Shown here one piece after another: positions 12,113-22,490 of a DNA stretch of 64,000 nucleotides (within the stretch, counting starts at the first letter, position 1; the number at the start of each line of letters is the position of its first letter). The notes under the pieces were generated by a model, which saw only the letters and a program-made list of their open reading frames with translations, was not told the origin of the DNA and searched no databases. The translations under genes and the position numbers were made by a program. Source of the DNA: Zanthoxylum bungeanum (taxonomy: Eukaryota > Streptophyta > Magnoliopsida > Sapindales > Rutaceae); assembly GCA_019454045.1 (NCBI GenBank), contig SKCR01038859.1, positions 62,001 through 126,000 of the forward strand, written 5' to 3'.

Positions 12113-13630
12113 TCAATGGAAGGAAAAATACTTAATATTGTTTGAGGGTTTTTCGCGTGTAAATTGGCAACTAATTTATTATCTTTGTTAAGGTCTCATC
12201 ATCATACACCCTTAAACATGCATTCTAAACACAAATAAAGCGCGTATAAATAAAATAATAATGATATGCGGATGGATACTTAACACATTGAATCTAGATC
12301 AAATCTCTCCATTTCCTCTCTCCCGCTAGCACAAGTATTTACTTCTACCCGTTACACCACACTTCTAAAGAAACCTCATTTACATTGAGGGGAATAGGTG
12401 AGAAAAGAAATACAATGAGAAATGAGGTAATAGGCTGGACACGCAGGTCCAATTTAATAAATTCCAAATTTATTACAACAATTTCTAAAATTGCCCCATT
12501 CATCTAATATCCATCTGATATACATTATTCATGCATCGCAACCATGTATTCACATAAGCATGTTATCAATCAATCTAATCCAATTAATTAATCTGATAAT
12601 TAATGACCATCCAATGTTCAAACAATGATTTGATTTTGCGTGAGTCAAACTCGTTTTGTGAATAAGTACTCAAAGTACAAATTCTCGAATTAAATTAAAC
12701 TACAACATTAAATCCAATTTAACTTGTATTTAATACTAATCCAATTTATTTAATTCCAAATTAAATATTACACTTTATTAAGAACCTTAACGACTTAAAT
12801 TCCAAATTTAATCGTTACGGGTCTCAAAGCCCGATTAACGTCCAATGTTAATTCAATTAAAGTCCAAAGGGCTTTCAATTAATTTCTTAAGGCATGGGCT
12901 TTTGGTCAACATGGGTCAAACCCAAAGACTAAATCTCATTTAAAGGAATCACCCTTATATACCTTTGAAACCAATTTAGGCCCAATTAAAGTTTAAAGTC
13001 CATTAGTCGCATTTGGACTTTACGGAAGAGGTTTTGGGCCCAATTGGATCCAACCAATTTAGCCTAAACCCATCTTGGTACAACCAAGTCCATTAAAGCC
13101 CAATAACAACTTTCAAGCCCAATTTCTAAAATTGGCCCAACATAATTAAATTACAAAATCCAATTTCACAATTTAATTATTCAAAAGTGTATTAAATAAT
13201 TAATTGCCCAATTCAATATTTCCAAAACACCAATTAGCCCAATTAATCATGTTCATTTTCATAAAATCATGTCCAACATAATTTATCAAAAATCAAACCC
13301 AATTTATGCTTTAAAGTCTTGGCAATTTAGGGTTTTTTTCAAATCAATTCCGAATTCAATCCAATCAAATACTAAATCAATATTCCCAATCATTTCCAAC
13401 TCATCCAATGAATCAAAAAATAAAAATTCCAAGACATTAGGGTTCATGTCATTCTCGGCCAAGCATAGAATTTTGGGGAAAAATATTCCAAACATAATTT
13501 CATGAAATTGATTCAATCAATCTTCAATTAAACGTCATTTAAACATATTCAATCAAATAATTTAACCAAATCATGCTCAAAATCAATTTACCCAATTTTA
13601 AACCCTAAATCAAGTTTCATGCTTTTACTC
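12113..13630 (-). other. Untranslated leader of Ty1-A
   Basis: About 1.5 kb between the 5' LTR/PBS and gag. It is very AT-rich with repeated CCAATTTAATT/AATTAAATTCC-type strings. I see no coding sequence and no tRNA. Confidence 0.55.
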
Positions 13631-13642
13631 GCTCTTATACCA
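13631..13642 (-). other. Primer-binding site of Ty1-A
   Basis: The minus strand reads TGGTATAAGAGC one base after the LTR end. This resembles the initiator-tRNA-Met site TGGTATCAGAGC used by plant copia elements, with one mismatch. Confidence 0.8.
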
Positions 13643-13643
13643 T

Positions 13644-15725
13644 TGTTGAGAAATCTCTAAGTCCCGAGGATCGATTAACAAGCAAGAAACAAATGCGAAT
13701 ACATCAAGGAGTTGCGGAATACTTACAATGATCGGTTGAGCGATGCGACGAAGAACAAAAATCCAAGTTTCTCCCTCTTCCAAGGCTCGGCAGTGGACTG
13801 TTTTGGTCTTCAAAGAATTCGGCCATGTGTGGTCTTCATGAAGCTCCAAGCTTTCGTGTATAATTCCATGCACACGGGTGGGTTTCCCTATCAAATTCGT
13901 ATGTCTCTTTTGTGTGCTAGCACTCCATGATTTTTACCCAAAAAATCACTTGTTTTTTCTCATTTGTTGCTCACGCCATTGATGAACAAAATGAGAGAAA
14001 AATAAGACCCATTAGGCGTGAATCAAAGAGAGAGAAGAAGTTAAGTGTTTGTTTTATTTTTTGTGTATCTAATACCAAAAATCAAAAAGTCAAATACCAT
14101 TATAAAATTAGTAAATGTCTTTCAAGCTTTCAAAAAGCTTTCCATCAACTTCCATCAAGTCACATCACTCATGAATAGTGACTGGTGTCAATCACTCAAA
14201 GTGAAAGACATCTATCACTTGATTGACGAATGATGTGACGCAAGATGTGACTTACGATTTGACGCTTGTAGTGATTTACGTGCCGCACTCGAATTCGAAA
14301 TGTGAATGCTCTCGCAAACACTCCCGGGCTCGGGTTCGCTAATTCCAAATTAACGAATTTTTCGTTGCGTCGTAATTAAATCCAATTTAATTAAATAATC
14401 ATGCCAAGCATAGTCGTAATTAAATCTAATTTAATTAAATAATCATGCCAAGCATAATTACTATTTACGTCGCTAACGAATTAATTCTAAATTAATTCGT
14501 TCGCCCGAATTAAAATCCGATTTTAATTTCGCGTCGAAATCCAATTCCGTTTAATATATCGAATATATTAATTTATCGATTAATTCCAAATTAATCGTTC
14601 TCTCTCTTTAAATGATATTTTATCCTAGATAAAATATCTCCGTAATTAATCCTAGATTAATTTTCTCTCTCATCAAATTAATCCTAGATTAATTAAAGTG
14701 CGAGTCATACCTCATCGGTGAATCTTCGGGAAGCGACCCATGAGATCCCCAGATATGTTGGCAGTAAATCCGGTTATCGAACTATCCGAATACGTACGTA
14801 CCTAGTACTACGTTTTTACCGATTTACAAGATAAGGTTGTCCTCTAGCAAAGCGCCATGCCTACCCAATTCTCCAGAAATATCCTTATAGGAATATGTGA
14901 TCTATATCTGGCGTGTATATCGATCCAGTATCGGAAGTCATGTGCTAGGCCTGGGGCTGGAATTGTGTCTACCCCGTACAAAGCACATGTCGGATGTCTG
15001 GTAACTAGTCTCTATAATCGGATATACATGACCTAGTCATAATATCCCGATGACTGCAGTACTTAAGAGTACTAGTACCGTATCCTACGTGACACATCTC
15101 CACTATGACTGGAGTGATACTTCCTTCTTGACATCACACCCAACACACTACGATTCTCAATATACCCAGCAGAGGCGTACACAGAACCAGTTAAAGCCCT
15201 GGACGACCAAAACCAAAGCATATTGATTGTCGCAAGTATTAGTGGTGCAAGTCTCGGGTTAAGACCAAATACACCTACCCTGATTTCGGACTTCCATAGA
15301 CACATAGTCATACTACCAATGGAATTCCGAGGGGGTCTATACAGAGCGAAACTGTTTTCCGTACCATCGGTAAAACACAACCTCATATTACACTTGCATG
15401 AGTATCATATACCCAAATATATGAGAACTATGTTATTGTGCTCTCACAACGCGCACAAGTGTAATACTAGTCTTTTACGCATAATCGATGTCCAATCTCG
15501 ATAATACTATGACTAGAGATATTTAATAATTAATCTTTCGTGGACTGATACTGTCTCATATCATCTCAATCCAGGAACTAATCATAGGGACCTCCTGTCA
15601 TTTATACATATATGTGATCTAATCACAAATAATAAGAGTGCAATCTCATTTGTCACATAGTTAATTTGTACAACACCACTATGATCTTTACAAATAGTGA
15701 CGCTATGGGTCGTAACTGTCCAACA
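13644..15725 (-). repeat. 5' LTR of Ty1-A
   Basis: About 2.08 kb. It carries an extra direct duplication at about 14370-14455 (two copies of the AATAATCATGCCAAGCATA block) and a short extra stretch near 14968-14990, both missing from the other LTR. This explains the length difference. Confidence 0.93.
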
Positions 15726-16570
15726 CATCATCCCATGTTTCAATAGTCTCAACTCTCCCACCGTCTTCTTTGGGACACTTGCTCATTTGAAGTGCCGAAT
15801 AAAAGACTTTCTAAGTTGAGGAAAACTGCTAATGCTTCCCGGGGTTAGACTTCTAAACCACAAAATCGCAAGTACGCCTAGGGTCAAAGGGAATACCCTG
15901 CAGATAGCTTCTCCTCCATTCCCTGTACTTCCATTAGCATGACAAAACTCTCAAGTGAGACTGAGGGTCGGTGTGACCCATGTATAAATTTATAGACGAC
16001 ATCGTGAACCGCCTAGGAAATTCTGCTAACAAGATTTCTTCCGTAAAAGGAGAAGCCATCTCTCCGTCCTGACCATCCCCTTTTATCCACATTTACATTT
16101 TCCTCCCACTTTTTCATTTCCTTTCTAAACCAGGCTTTCATATAGTTATCAGTATCATCATGTTGCCTCCCTCGAACATCCTCTAGTCTGCTGCCCCGAA
16201 CACGACGCGCGCCATGGATAGATACCTCTCGCTCCCCTCTCTCATACCTCTTATCTTCTCCCTTCTTTGAGCGTGAGCTATTACTTGAGATCTCGGGGGT
16301 TTGTCTCTCTTCTTCTTCCCCCCGCATTCTTTCCGCTGGTGGGGCTCTCGCTATCACCACTGGCCGCACCCTCTGTGGCTTCTTCCTCCCGGATTCATCA
16401 TCACCGCTTAGGTTTACCACCCTTTTCCCTTCCACTATCTCATTTCTCCTTCGACTTGCACCATCCTCTAGCCTTTCATTATTTTCCTTTTCCAACCTTT
16501 CCAACTTCTCCAGCATGGCTTTCATGAGCGTCTGGTTTTCCTCCATATCCTTTCGCATGCTCTCCTTCAT
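15726..16570 (-). pseudogene. Ty3-A gag, N-terminal part
   Basis: The 185-residue N-terminal reading (16570-16013) starts at ATG with MKESMRKDMEENQTLMKAML. It is highly charged and predicted coiled coil, followed by an Arg/Glu/Ser-rich linker and an AWFRKEMKKWEE stretch. After a frameshift, 16012-15731 gives the start of the conserved gag core (a PGSISSFPQL-like block). The downstream half continues at 5755 beyond Ty1-A. It was the structural protein of the element and is disrupted here. Confidence 0.8.
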
Positions 16571-16664
16571 TTTTCCTATTCACTCTATTGTTGAGCTCTC
16601 CGACGACCTATGGTTCCCATCTTCCGCCATCATCTTATCACGCTAGTTGCTTTTTGCTCTTTCC

Positions 16665-16681
16665 TCACATATCGCGCCAAC
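16665..16681 (-). other. Primer-binding site of Ty3-A
   Basis: Immediately after the 5' LTR end (CCGTCAACA) the minus strand reads TTGGCGCGATATG after one extra base, close to the TTGGCGCCGTCTG type seen in plant Tat and Athila elements. Confidence 0.7.
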
Positions 16682-17632
16682 TGTTGACGGATGATTTTCG
16701 TCCCAATGATAGTTTCGAGATAACCCTCCCGAGACAACCTTCCCTCAACCTTGAACTTGTTTGGTTATGGGGGACCAAAGGCAAATTTGGTGAAAGACAA
16801 TATACACACAAGAAATCGAAAAGAAATTGTTTAACGTGGTTCGGCGGAGCTTATCCAGCCTACGTCCACGGTCAAAAAGTGGGGTGGGGTTTGTTTTATT
16901 ACCAAACCGAGCTCGGCCGACCTGTTTTAGTGAGAGTCTAACGAAACCGAGCAGGTTATTCTTTTACAATATTTTTTACAAGTGGTTCTCAAATAAAAAT
17001 TTTTGTAACCCTTACAAATGTAATTAACCTTCCCTTATATACTAATGAATATTCAACACTGTTTCCATATCTTTGTGATGCCAGCCCGCAGTTCTACGTA
17101 TTTCCGGTTATTTGACAGGTTCTCTTCCTCAATCTGCCATCGCCGAAAGTAAAGCCTACCCTCTGATTTCTTGTCACATCATGCAGTAAAAGTACATTGT
17201 CAGACCTTTTCATTAATGATGATAGCCTGCTAAATTTTGAAAGGGAAAAATCCAACTCCGCTGATCCCACGTCGGTTTTCAAGAGATCGGTCAAAATGAT
17301 CTTCCGAGCTTCCCAAATTATGTCCGCAGTGATCCGAAATGTCCGAGCTCATCCCCTGATTTCAGGGGTAAGGCCAAATCAAACTGAGCTCCCGGTCAAA
17401 TATGATCGGCCTCGACTCCGATATTGTCGGTTTCTTAAGTCTATGTCATGTTGCATCCTCTAATCGGTCATGCCCAAGAAACTGGACCCGATCTCCACGT
17501 TGAGTTTGAAGGACGACAGCCGACGACAGCCATCCTCGAACACCCGGTCCTCTGGATGAAAATAATTTCCTTCTCTATCCTTACCTAGCTACTCTGAAAC
17601 TTTAGCTGCGGAAGCGGAAATCACCATCAACA
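16682..17632 (-). repeat. 5' LTR of Ty3-A
   Basis: 951 bp, with ends TGTTGATGG..CCGTCAACA on the minus strand. It is followed on its outer side by the duplication AATTA. It serves as the reference for seeing the inversion and the 60-bp loss in the 3' LTR. Confidence 0.92.
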
Positions 17633-17637
17633 AATTA

Positions 17638-18188
17638 CATATCATTTAGTTATTAAAATTGTTTCAGCCTACCAGAAAATAGCATTAACCCAGTACAGGA
17701 GTACATTCATTTATTTGAAACATCGTGATTATAAATTTTCATAGGATTAAAGAAAACAACTCAACTCTTACGATTCAAGGAGAGAATAAATAGATAGAAT
17801 TTACAAGTTTGAGGAATCTAGAATAGTACTGAATTGCAATGGGCTTAACCAAAACATAAAACTGGGTTCATAGTCTCACAGATAATTTCCTTAAGAACTT
17901 ATATAATCCAACAGCATTACTCCGGAAACCAAATTGCAACCCAAAAAACATGAAACCTCAAAAGCATGATTATTACAGAAAGAAGATGCAACCCATCATA
18001 ATACAAGAAAAACAAAACAAGTTTGAAAGTTGAAACTCTTGTAACAGCCTTGGAAAAAGCTTGGACTTGAACCCTACATTTTTCCTGGACGGTGTCACAT
18101 TATTATATTTTCATTATTAATATTAATTAATTCTTTTAACAATCTACACTTCCAACATCATCATTAAACGTTTGCCCAGATTCCTGTA
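17638..18188. other. 3' flank of the LEA gene
   Basis: AT-rich, single-copy-looking DNA between Ty3-A and the LEA stop codon. It should include the 3' UTR and polyadenylation region, and AATAAT/AATGAA-like strings occur on the minus strand near 18095-18140. No other gene is seen. Confidence 0.55.
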
Positions 18189-19538
18189 TCAGCCGCTTTC
18201 AGCGACTACGCCACCGCCCCCCGGTGGAGTTTCATCAAATTTGATTTCAACTTCCTCGATCACCCGATCTCTACTTCCTATATCACCCTGCTCCGGAGCT
18301 GCACTTTTCTCCTCTTCAACTGTTGGCTTTCTGAGCTTGCTCTTAATGGCGTCCGTCACCGTACTCAATATGCCACCCTTTGATGAATTTTCCCTTCAAT
18401 AATATAAACAAAGTTATAATAATGAAACATAACCCACATGATGTATATTATTAGTTCATTAATTTTGTACCCATGATTATCTCCAGTTATATGTGGCCCT
18501 TGAGCAGCTTCATTTTTGTACTCTCCCCCTTTTATCTTCAGCTCTTCCATTTTCTGTCTAGCTGCCTCCTCCGTTTCACTCAATTTCTCCTGCAAATACA
18601 TTTATTAAGTTTAAACCAAATATGTTGTTAAATCCTATTTAGTAGTCCATATATACCTTGGCTGCCTCTCCAGTCTCTGATGTCTTCTGCTCAGCTTCCT
18701 CTTTCTTACCAGTCAAGAAATCCATTGCCTTCCTCGCAGCATCAGCTGCCGAATCCTTTAGCTCACCAAGCTTACTCACCGTAATATCTTCCCCTTCTTT
18801 TGATTTCTCAGCAGCATAATCCTTGTACTCCCCTGCTTTCTGCATTGCAGAGTCCTTGGTCTCTGTCGCCTTCTCTTCAGTGTAATCTTTGTACTCCTCG
18901 GCTTTCTCCCCAGTCTTGTCCTTGGCTTCCTTAGCCTTATCCGCTACATAATCTTGGTACTCCTCTGCCTTTCCCAGATTCTTGTCCTTAGCTTCCTTCG
19001 CCTTCTCCGCCGAGTTGTCCTTCGCCTCCTTCGCCTTCTCAGCCGCATAATCCGCATTCTCTCCCACCTTCCCCTTGGAAGTCTCCTTCGTTTCCTTTGC
19101 TTTCTTTCCAATATCTTCCAATTTTCCTTTCGAAAATTCCTTCATCTCCTTCGTCTTTTGTGCTGCATAATCCTCGTACTCCCCTACTTTCTCCCCCGTT
19201 CTGTTTGCAGTCTCCCTCGCCTTCTCCGCTGCGTAGTCCTTGTACTCCTTTGCCTCCTCAGCAGCAGTCTCAGTTCCTTCCCCCGTCGTCTCTGCAGCTT
19301 CCTGACTCTTGCCCACTACAGCTTCTTTGGCATGCTCCAGTGTGCCTGTAACAGAATTCAGTACCGACCCAATAACTCCTGGCCTCTCTTCTTCGTGCTC
19401 CTGCTGCTGGTCCTTCTCTTCCCTATAAACTCCAGCATCTCGTTCATTTTCTCTCTCTCTGTTAATGTCTGTCGGGTCAGAAGCAGCTATCCTCGCTGCC
19501 GCCTCTGCTCGCTCCAGTTTCTCTTCCCTTGATGCCAT
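18189..19538 (-). CDS. ECP63: Group-3 LEA protein (LEA_4), DC8/ECP63-like, three exons
   Basis: Exons on the minus strand are 19538-18657, 18589-18471 and 18393-18189. Both introns have GT..AG ends (GTATAT..TTTGCAG and GTACAA..TTGAAG), and the phases join cleanly into 401 residues. The protein is very hydrophilic with no Cys or Trp. It starts MASREEKLERAEAAARIAAS, followed by a VIGSVLNSVTGTLEHAKEAV segment (about 54-75). From about 90 to 280 there are LEA_4 11-mer repeats with six EY-x-DY-type units. LEA_4 proteins are disordered when hydrated and fold to amphipathic helix on drying, protecting seed cells. The N-terminus and layout fit DC8/ECP63; the symbol is by family resemblance. The C-terminal tail is Gly/Glu-rich. 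No defects are seen. Confidence 0.93.
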
Positions 19539-19759
19539 TGCACTGAATCACAAATTCGTTCACACACACCCCTCGCTTAAAAATAAAATATTAAAGTTGT
19601 AGCTAGCTCGCTTAGTTTCAATTTTCGTTTTAATCATGCTTAAGGCGGTCAATTAATGTATGCAATCTATATGCATATCGTTTGAATCTTTTGAATGTGA
19701 CACGTAGGCTGTAATAGTTTAGGAGGCTTGCCACGTTTTAGTCTTAGTTATGTAATGGA

Positions 19760-19767
19760 CACGTGGC
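19760..19767 (+). promoter_or_regulatory. ABRE/G-box CACGTGGC
   Basis: A perfect ABRE with G-box core, about 225 bp upstream of the LEA start codon. Such sites bind ABF/ABI5-type bZIP factors. The role here is inferred from position and gene family. Confidence 0.7.
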
Positions 19768-19830
19768 GAAGAGTGTTGGAGTATCGACTAGTGTCACGTA
19801 AATTTGGTTCGGTGATTATCAGGCGGTGGA

Positions 19831-19836
19831 TGCATG
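19831..19836 (+). promoter_or_regulatory. RY-type motif TGCATG
   Basis: It reads CATGCA on the strand of the gene, about 295 bp upstream of the start codon. RY motifs bind B3 factors such as ABI3 and FUS3, and the pairing with ABREs is typical of seed genes. A six-base match alone could be chance. Confidence 0.5.
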
Positions 19837-19915
19837 ACCAGAGTTGGAAGCTTTTTGATTAACGGGATTAGGAATACGTAAGGTTGTGGATACGTTCCAT
19901 GTGTCTCACGAGTCA

Positions 19916-19923
19916 CCACGTGG
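19916..19923 (+). promoter_or_regulatory. ABRE/G-box CCACGTGG
   Basis: A perfect 8-bp palindrome about 380 bp upstream of the LEA start codon, followed by C to give CCACGTGGC. It is the second strong ABRE in this promoter. Confidence 0.7.
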
Positions 19924-20163
19924 CTCCATGAGGTAGCTACGGTACCGTATTCGAAGCAAGTTTACTGTGCCACCATCCAATTTGTCTTCTGATTCATGTA
20001 ATGTAAATAATGTAATGCTCTCGAGGAGCGCAAGAACTGTCGAAATTTCAAATTCTTGTAATAATAAATTATTATATCTATGTTATTATCAACTACTTAT
20101 AAACATATAATATTAGTAGTAGATTATACTTTTTAATATTTAAACTCGTTAATATTAAAAAAA

Positions 20164-21253
20164 TCGTCCAAAAGCAAAGGAACGAAATGGGAAAAGACAA
20201 AGACAAGAAGGGCGACGAGGGGAAGAGCGATCAGAGCAATCACCAGATGACACATCGATTAGGACGATAGAGGGCTCAGAATGACCATAACAGCGATTAG
20301 AACAACAGAGGACTTAGACCGACCGAACACATGATCCCACGATTACAGCAGTTAGGCAGTTTCCCTCCATGATCAAGCAGTTATGGCGCACAATTCAACG
20401 CTTTAAAGCACGACCAAGCAGTCACAGGGAAGTTAAGGACTGAAATCGTCTAAACAGTTTAAAAATTCCACTATAAAATACTCACTCATGCGAAGAGGAA
20501 ACCCCCCGATCAAATGAATACTCAAACGAGCATCTTATATTTTATTTCGTAGTTTTATAATCTTTAGGACTGTAATTTGTGTGCTTGTACCCCTTGAAGG
20601 GTTATTCACTCAAAGGAACAACGCCTGGACGATGAAACGTCCTACGTTATCACACAATTATTGGCCGACCGAAGATCGCTGAAGCTCGTCAGGCAAATCC
20701 TTCAAAAGCCAGGTTCAGCCACTCTCTCAGCATCAGTTTTTCACTAGATCGGCCACACCCTTTTCAAAACCAACTTGGGCCAGGGCAGAAATGATTTTGG
20801 GGAGCTCAACAGTGTATCTAGTCGATCATTTGGCAACCGATGAAAATCAAAAATCTATGATTTTCATTTACATGTGTCAACACGAGTCGTTCCCCGGAAG
20901 CATCGTCTAGACTGTCACCATTATTGTTGCGTGTGGCAGAATAGAAAGCAGAGTTGATGTGACAAAACCATCAGACTGCAGGCTACTTTCAACAAAGTCA
21001 GACTTAGGGAAAGAACCTGTCAATCGGTCAAATAGCACATGGGAAACATTGCAAATGAAAACAATATCACATTTTGAAAGTATATAAAGGGGAGGTTTAA
21101 AAAGAATGCTCTGAATGGCAGCTTGTAAACAATAGAAAAATAACAACTGTAATCTCTTCCAACTACTCGGCCATACGCCGACCCTGCTCAAAAAATTGCG
21201 CCGATGAATGCCATTCCCATATAACCCACTAAGACGAGAATCAACCGTCAACA
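20164..21253 (+). repeat. 5' LTR of Ty3-B, 5' end truncated
   Basis: It ends in CCGTCAACA directly before the PBS. About the first 20 bp of the LTR are missing compared with the copy starting at 21982. The AT-rich DNA to its left belongs to the LEA upstream flank. Confidence 0.7.
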
Positions 21254-21272
21254 TTCGGCACCGTCTGTAAGG
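21254..21272 (+). other. Primer-binding site of Ty3-B
   Basis: TTCGGCACCGTCTGTAAGG follows the LTR end, close to the TTGGCACCGTCTGTGGG-type site of plant gypsy elements. Confidence 0.7.
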
Positions 21273-21668
21273 AACCGACTAAAAACAACTTCCATAGTAA
21301 GACGATAGTGAGAGGTAGAGACCGTAGGAAGTTAAATAGTTCAATCGCAGAATGGAGGGAGGGAGGAGGAACGGAAGGAGTAGAGCAGAGCCGGAAAAAG
21401 AAAATCTCTGTATGGAAAAGGGGCTATCGGAAACAAAGGCTTTTCTTTAGTGAGTTGTGAAATGGAATGTAAGAAGGTTAGCCAACGGTCATCCAGACGG
21501 GTTGAGTTGTAAAATGGAATGTAATGTTATGGATGGGTTACATCCATTGACAGCGGCTGACCGAGTTCTTCTGTGGGAAGGTATTGTACCCCCCGGTTTC
21601 GCAGATTACTTGTACTGAAATATCGATCGGGTAGCTAGCTAGCCGAAGGCGAGAGGAATGCCCATCGG

Positions 21669-21836
21669 GCCAGTCCTCAATTAGTGCAATGGCCTCCCCT
21701 GAACAAGAAGAAAAATGCCAGTCCTCTATTAATGCATCCGAACGAGAGGAAAAAGCACCAATCTTCAATTAGGACAGCCGAACGAGTAGAAAGAGTGCCA
21801 GTCTTCAATGAGTGCAGTCAAATGAGAGAAAGAGCG
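21669..21836 (+). repeat. Short tandem repeats inside Ty3-B, unit about 50-55 bp
   Basis: Three to four diverged copies of a unit like CCAGTCCTCAATTAGTGCA followed by a CCGAACGAGAGGAAAAAG-type half. The rest of the interior (21273-21981) is purine-rich and non-coding. Confidence 0.6.
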
Positions 21837-21981
21837 AGAAACTGAGAAAGAAATTATAAAGTCGCCCTAGACAGGTGTCGTAACGCGAGGACTTATAGGC
21901 CGACGCCCATCACCCTGATATGAAGAAATTCACTTCGATTTCATTTCCAATTCAATCAAGGTGAATTTTGGGGACAATTAT

Positions 21982-22490
21982 TGACAGAAGAAAGTCACCC
22001 TAGAGCAAAATCGCCCTAAAATAAAGGAACGAATGAGGAAAATACAAAGACAAGAAGGGCGACGAGGGGAAGAGCAATCAGAGCGGTCATGGACGACGAT
22101 GGGAAGAGCGATCAGAGCAATCACCAGATGACACATCGATTAGGATGATAGAGAGCTCAGAACGACCGTAACAGCGATTAGAATGACAGGGGACTTAGAC
22201 CGACCGAACACATGATCCCACGATTACAGCAATTAGGCAGTTTCCCTCAATGATCAAGCATTTATGGCCATAATTCAACAGTTGAAGGCACGACAAGGCA
22301 GTCACAGGGAAGTTGAGGACTAAAACCGTCCAAGCAATTTACAAATTCCACTATAAAAGACTCACTCATGCGAAGAGGAAATCCTCCGATCAAATGAAGA
22401 CTCAAACGAGCATCTTAATTTTTTATTTCGTAGTTTTACAATCTTTAGGACTATAATTTGTGTTCTTGTGCCCCTTGGAGGCTTATTCAC
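21982..22490 (+). repeat. 3' LTR of Ty3-B, 3' end truncated
   Basis: It starts TGACAGAAG just after the purine tract and follows the first copy to GGCTTATTCAC, then diverges into unrelated DNA. It contains a 40-bp-scale extra duplication (GAAGAGCAATCAGAG / GAAGAGCGATCAGAG) near 22070-22110. Confidence 0.7.

Larger units (their letters stand above)
5756..15725 (-). mobile_element. Ty1-A: complete-structure Ty1/copia retrotransposon, degenerate
   Basis: LTRs lie at 5756-7769 (3') and 13644-15725 (5'), with ends TGTTG..CAACA. The target duplication is CATCA at 5751-5755 and 15726-15730. The minus-strand PBS is TGGTATAAGAGC and the polypurine tract is AAGTGGGAGAT. The internal part holds a decayed gag with zinc knuckle, RT and RNase H in copia order. 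Reading frames are broken throughout, so it is not autonomous. It is inserted within gag of Ty3-A. Related LTRs occur at 58531 and 63105. Confidence 0.95.
2803..17632 (-). mobile_element. Ty3-A: Ty3/gypsy retrotransposon (Tat-like), degenerate, split by Ty1-A
   Basis: On the minus strand the order is 5' LTR (16682-17632), primer-binding site, gag, protease, partial RT, then 3' LTR (2803-3689, rearranged). The element is flanked by the 5-bp duplication AATTA at 2798-2802 and 17633-17637. LTR ends are TGTTGATGG..CCGTCAACA. The gag C-terminal region (a His/Cys-bearing stretch followed by EGCRDLREQIE), the protease sequence and the TTGGCGC-type PBS are typical of the plant Tat branch. The RT catalytic part, RNase H, integrase and polypurine tract are missing. 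Ty1-A is inserted in gag. Confidence 0.92.
19539..20163 (-). promoter_or_regulatory. Upstream region and promoter of the LEA gene
   Basis: About 625 bp between the LEA start codon and the Ty3-B remnant. It holds two CACGTG cores and a TGCATG box (separate entries) plus further ACGT cores near 19698 (GACACGTAG), 19729 (GCCACGTT) and 19794 (GTCACGTA). The proximal part near 19580-19600 is A/T-rich (TATTTTATTTTTAAG on the minus strand) and may hold the TATA element. The composition suggests ABA- and seed-regulated expression, as known for LEA genes. Confidence 0.65.
20164..22490 (+). mobile_element. Ty3-B: non-coding gypsy-type remnant with truncated LTRs
   Basis: Two long direct copies (20164-20615 and 22000-22490) share AAGACAAGAAGGGCGACGAG, GATGACACATCGATTAGG and GACTCACTCATGCGAAGAGG. 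The first is followed by LTR-like sequence ending CCGTCAACA at 21253 and then a PBS-like TTCGGCACCGTCTGT. The second is preceded by the purine tract GAATTTTGGGGACAA and TGACAGAAG. I read this as 5' LTR, short non-coding interior, 3' LTR. Both outer ends are truncated. No gag or pol is recognised. Confidence 0.75.

Noticed and set aside
16267..16941. Plus-strand open frames near the Ty3-A 5' end
   Set aside because: The first is the antisense of the charged gag N-terminus. The others run across the gag/LTR boundary and recur with the LTR.
18172..18402. A 76-codon plus-strand open frame
   Set aside because: It overlaps LEA exon 3 on the other strand. The minus-strand exon has matching splice phases and a stop in the right place.
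18954..19532. A 192-codon plus-strand open frame across the LEA gene
   Set aside because: It is the antisense shadow of LEA exon 1; the repeated codons of the LEA protein keep the opposite strand open.
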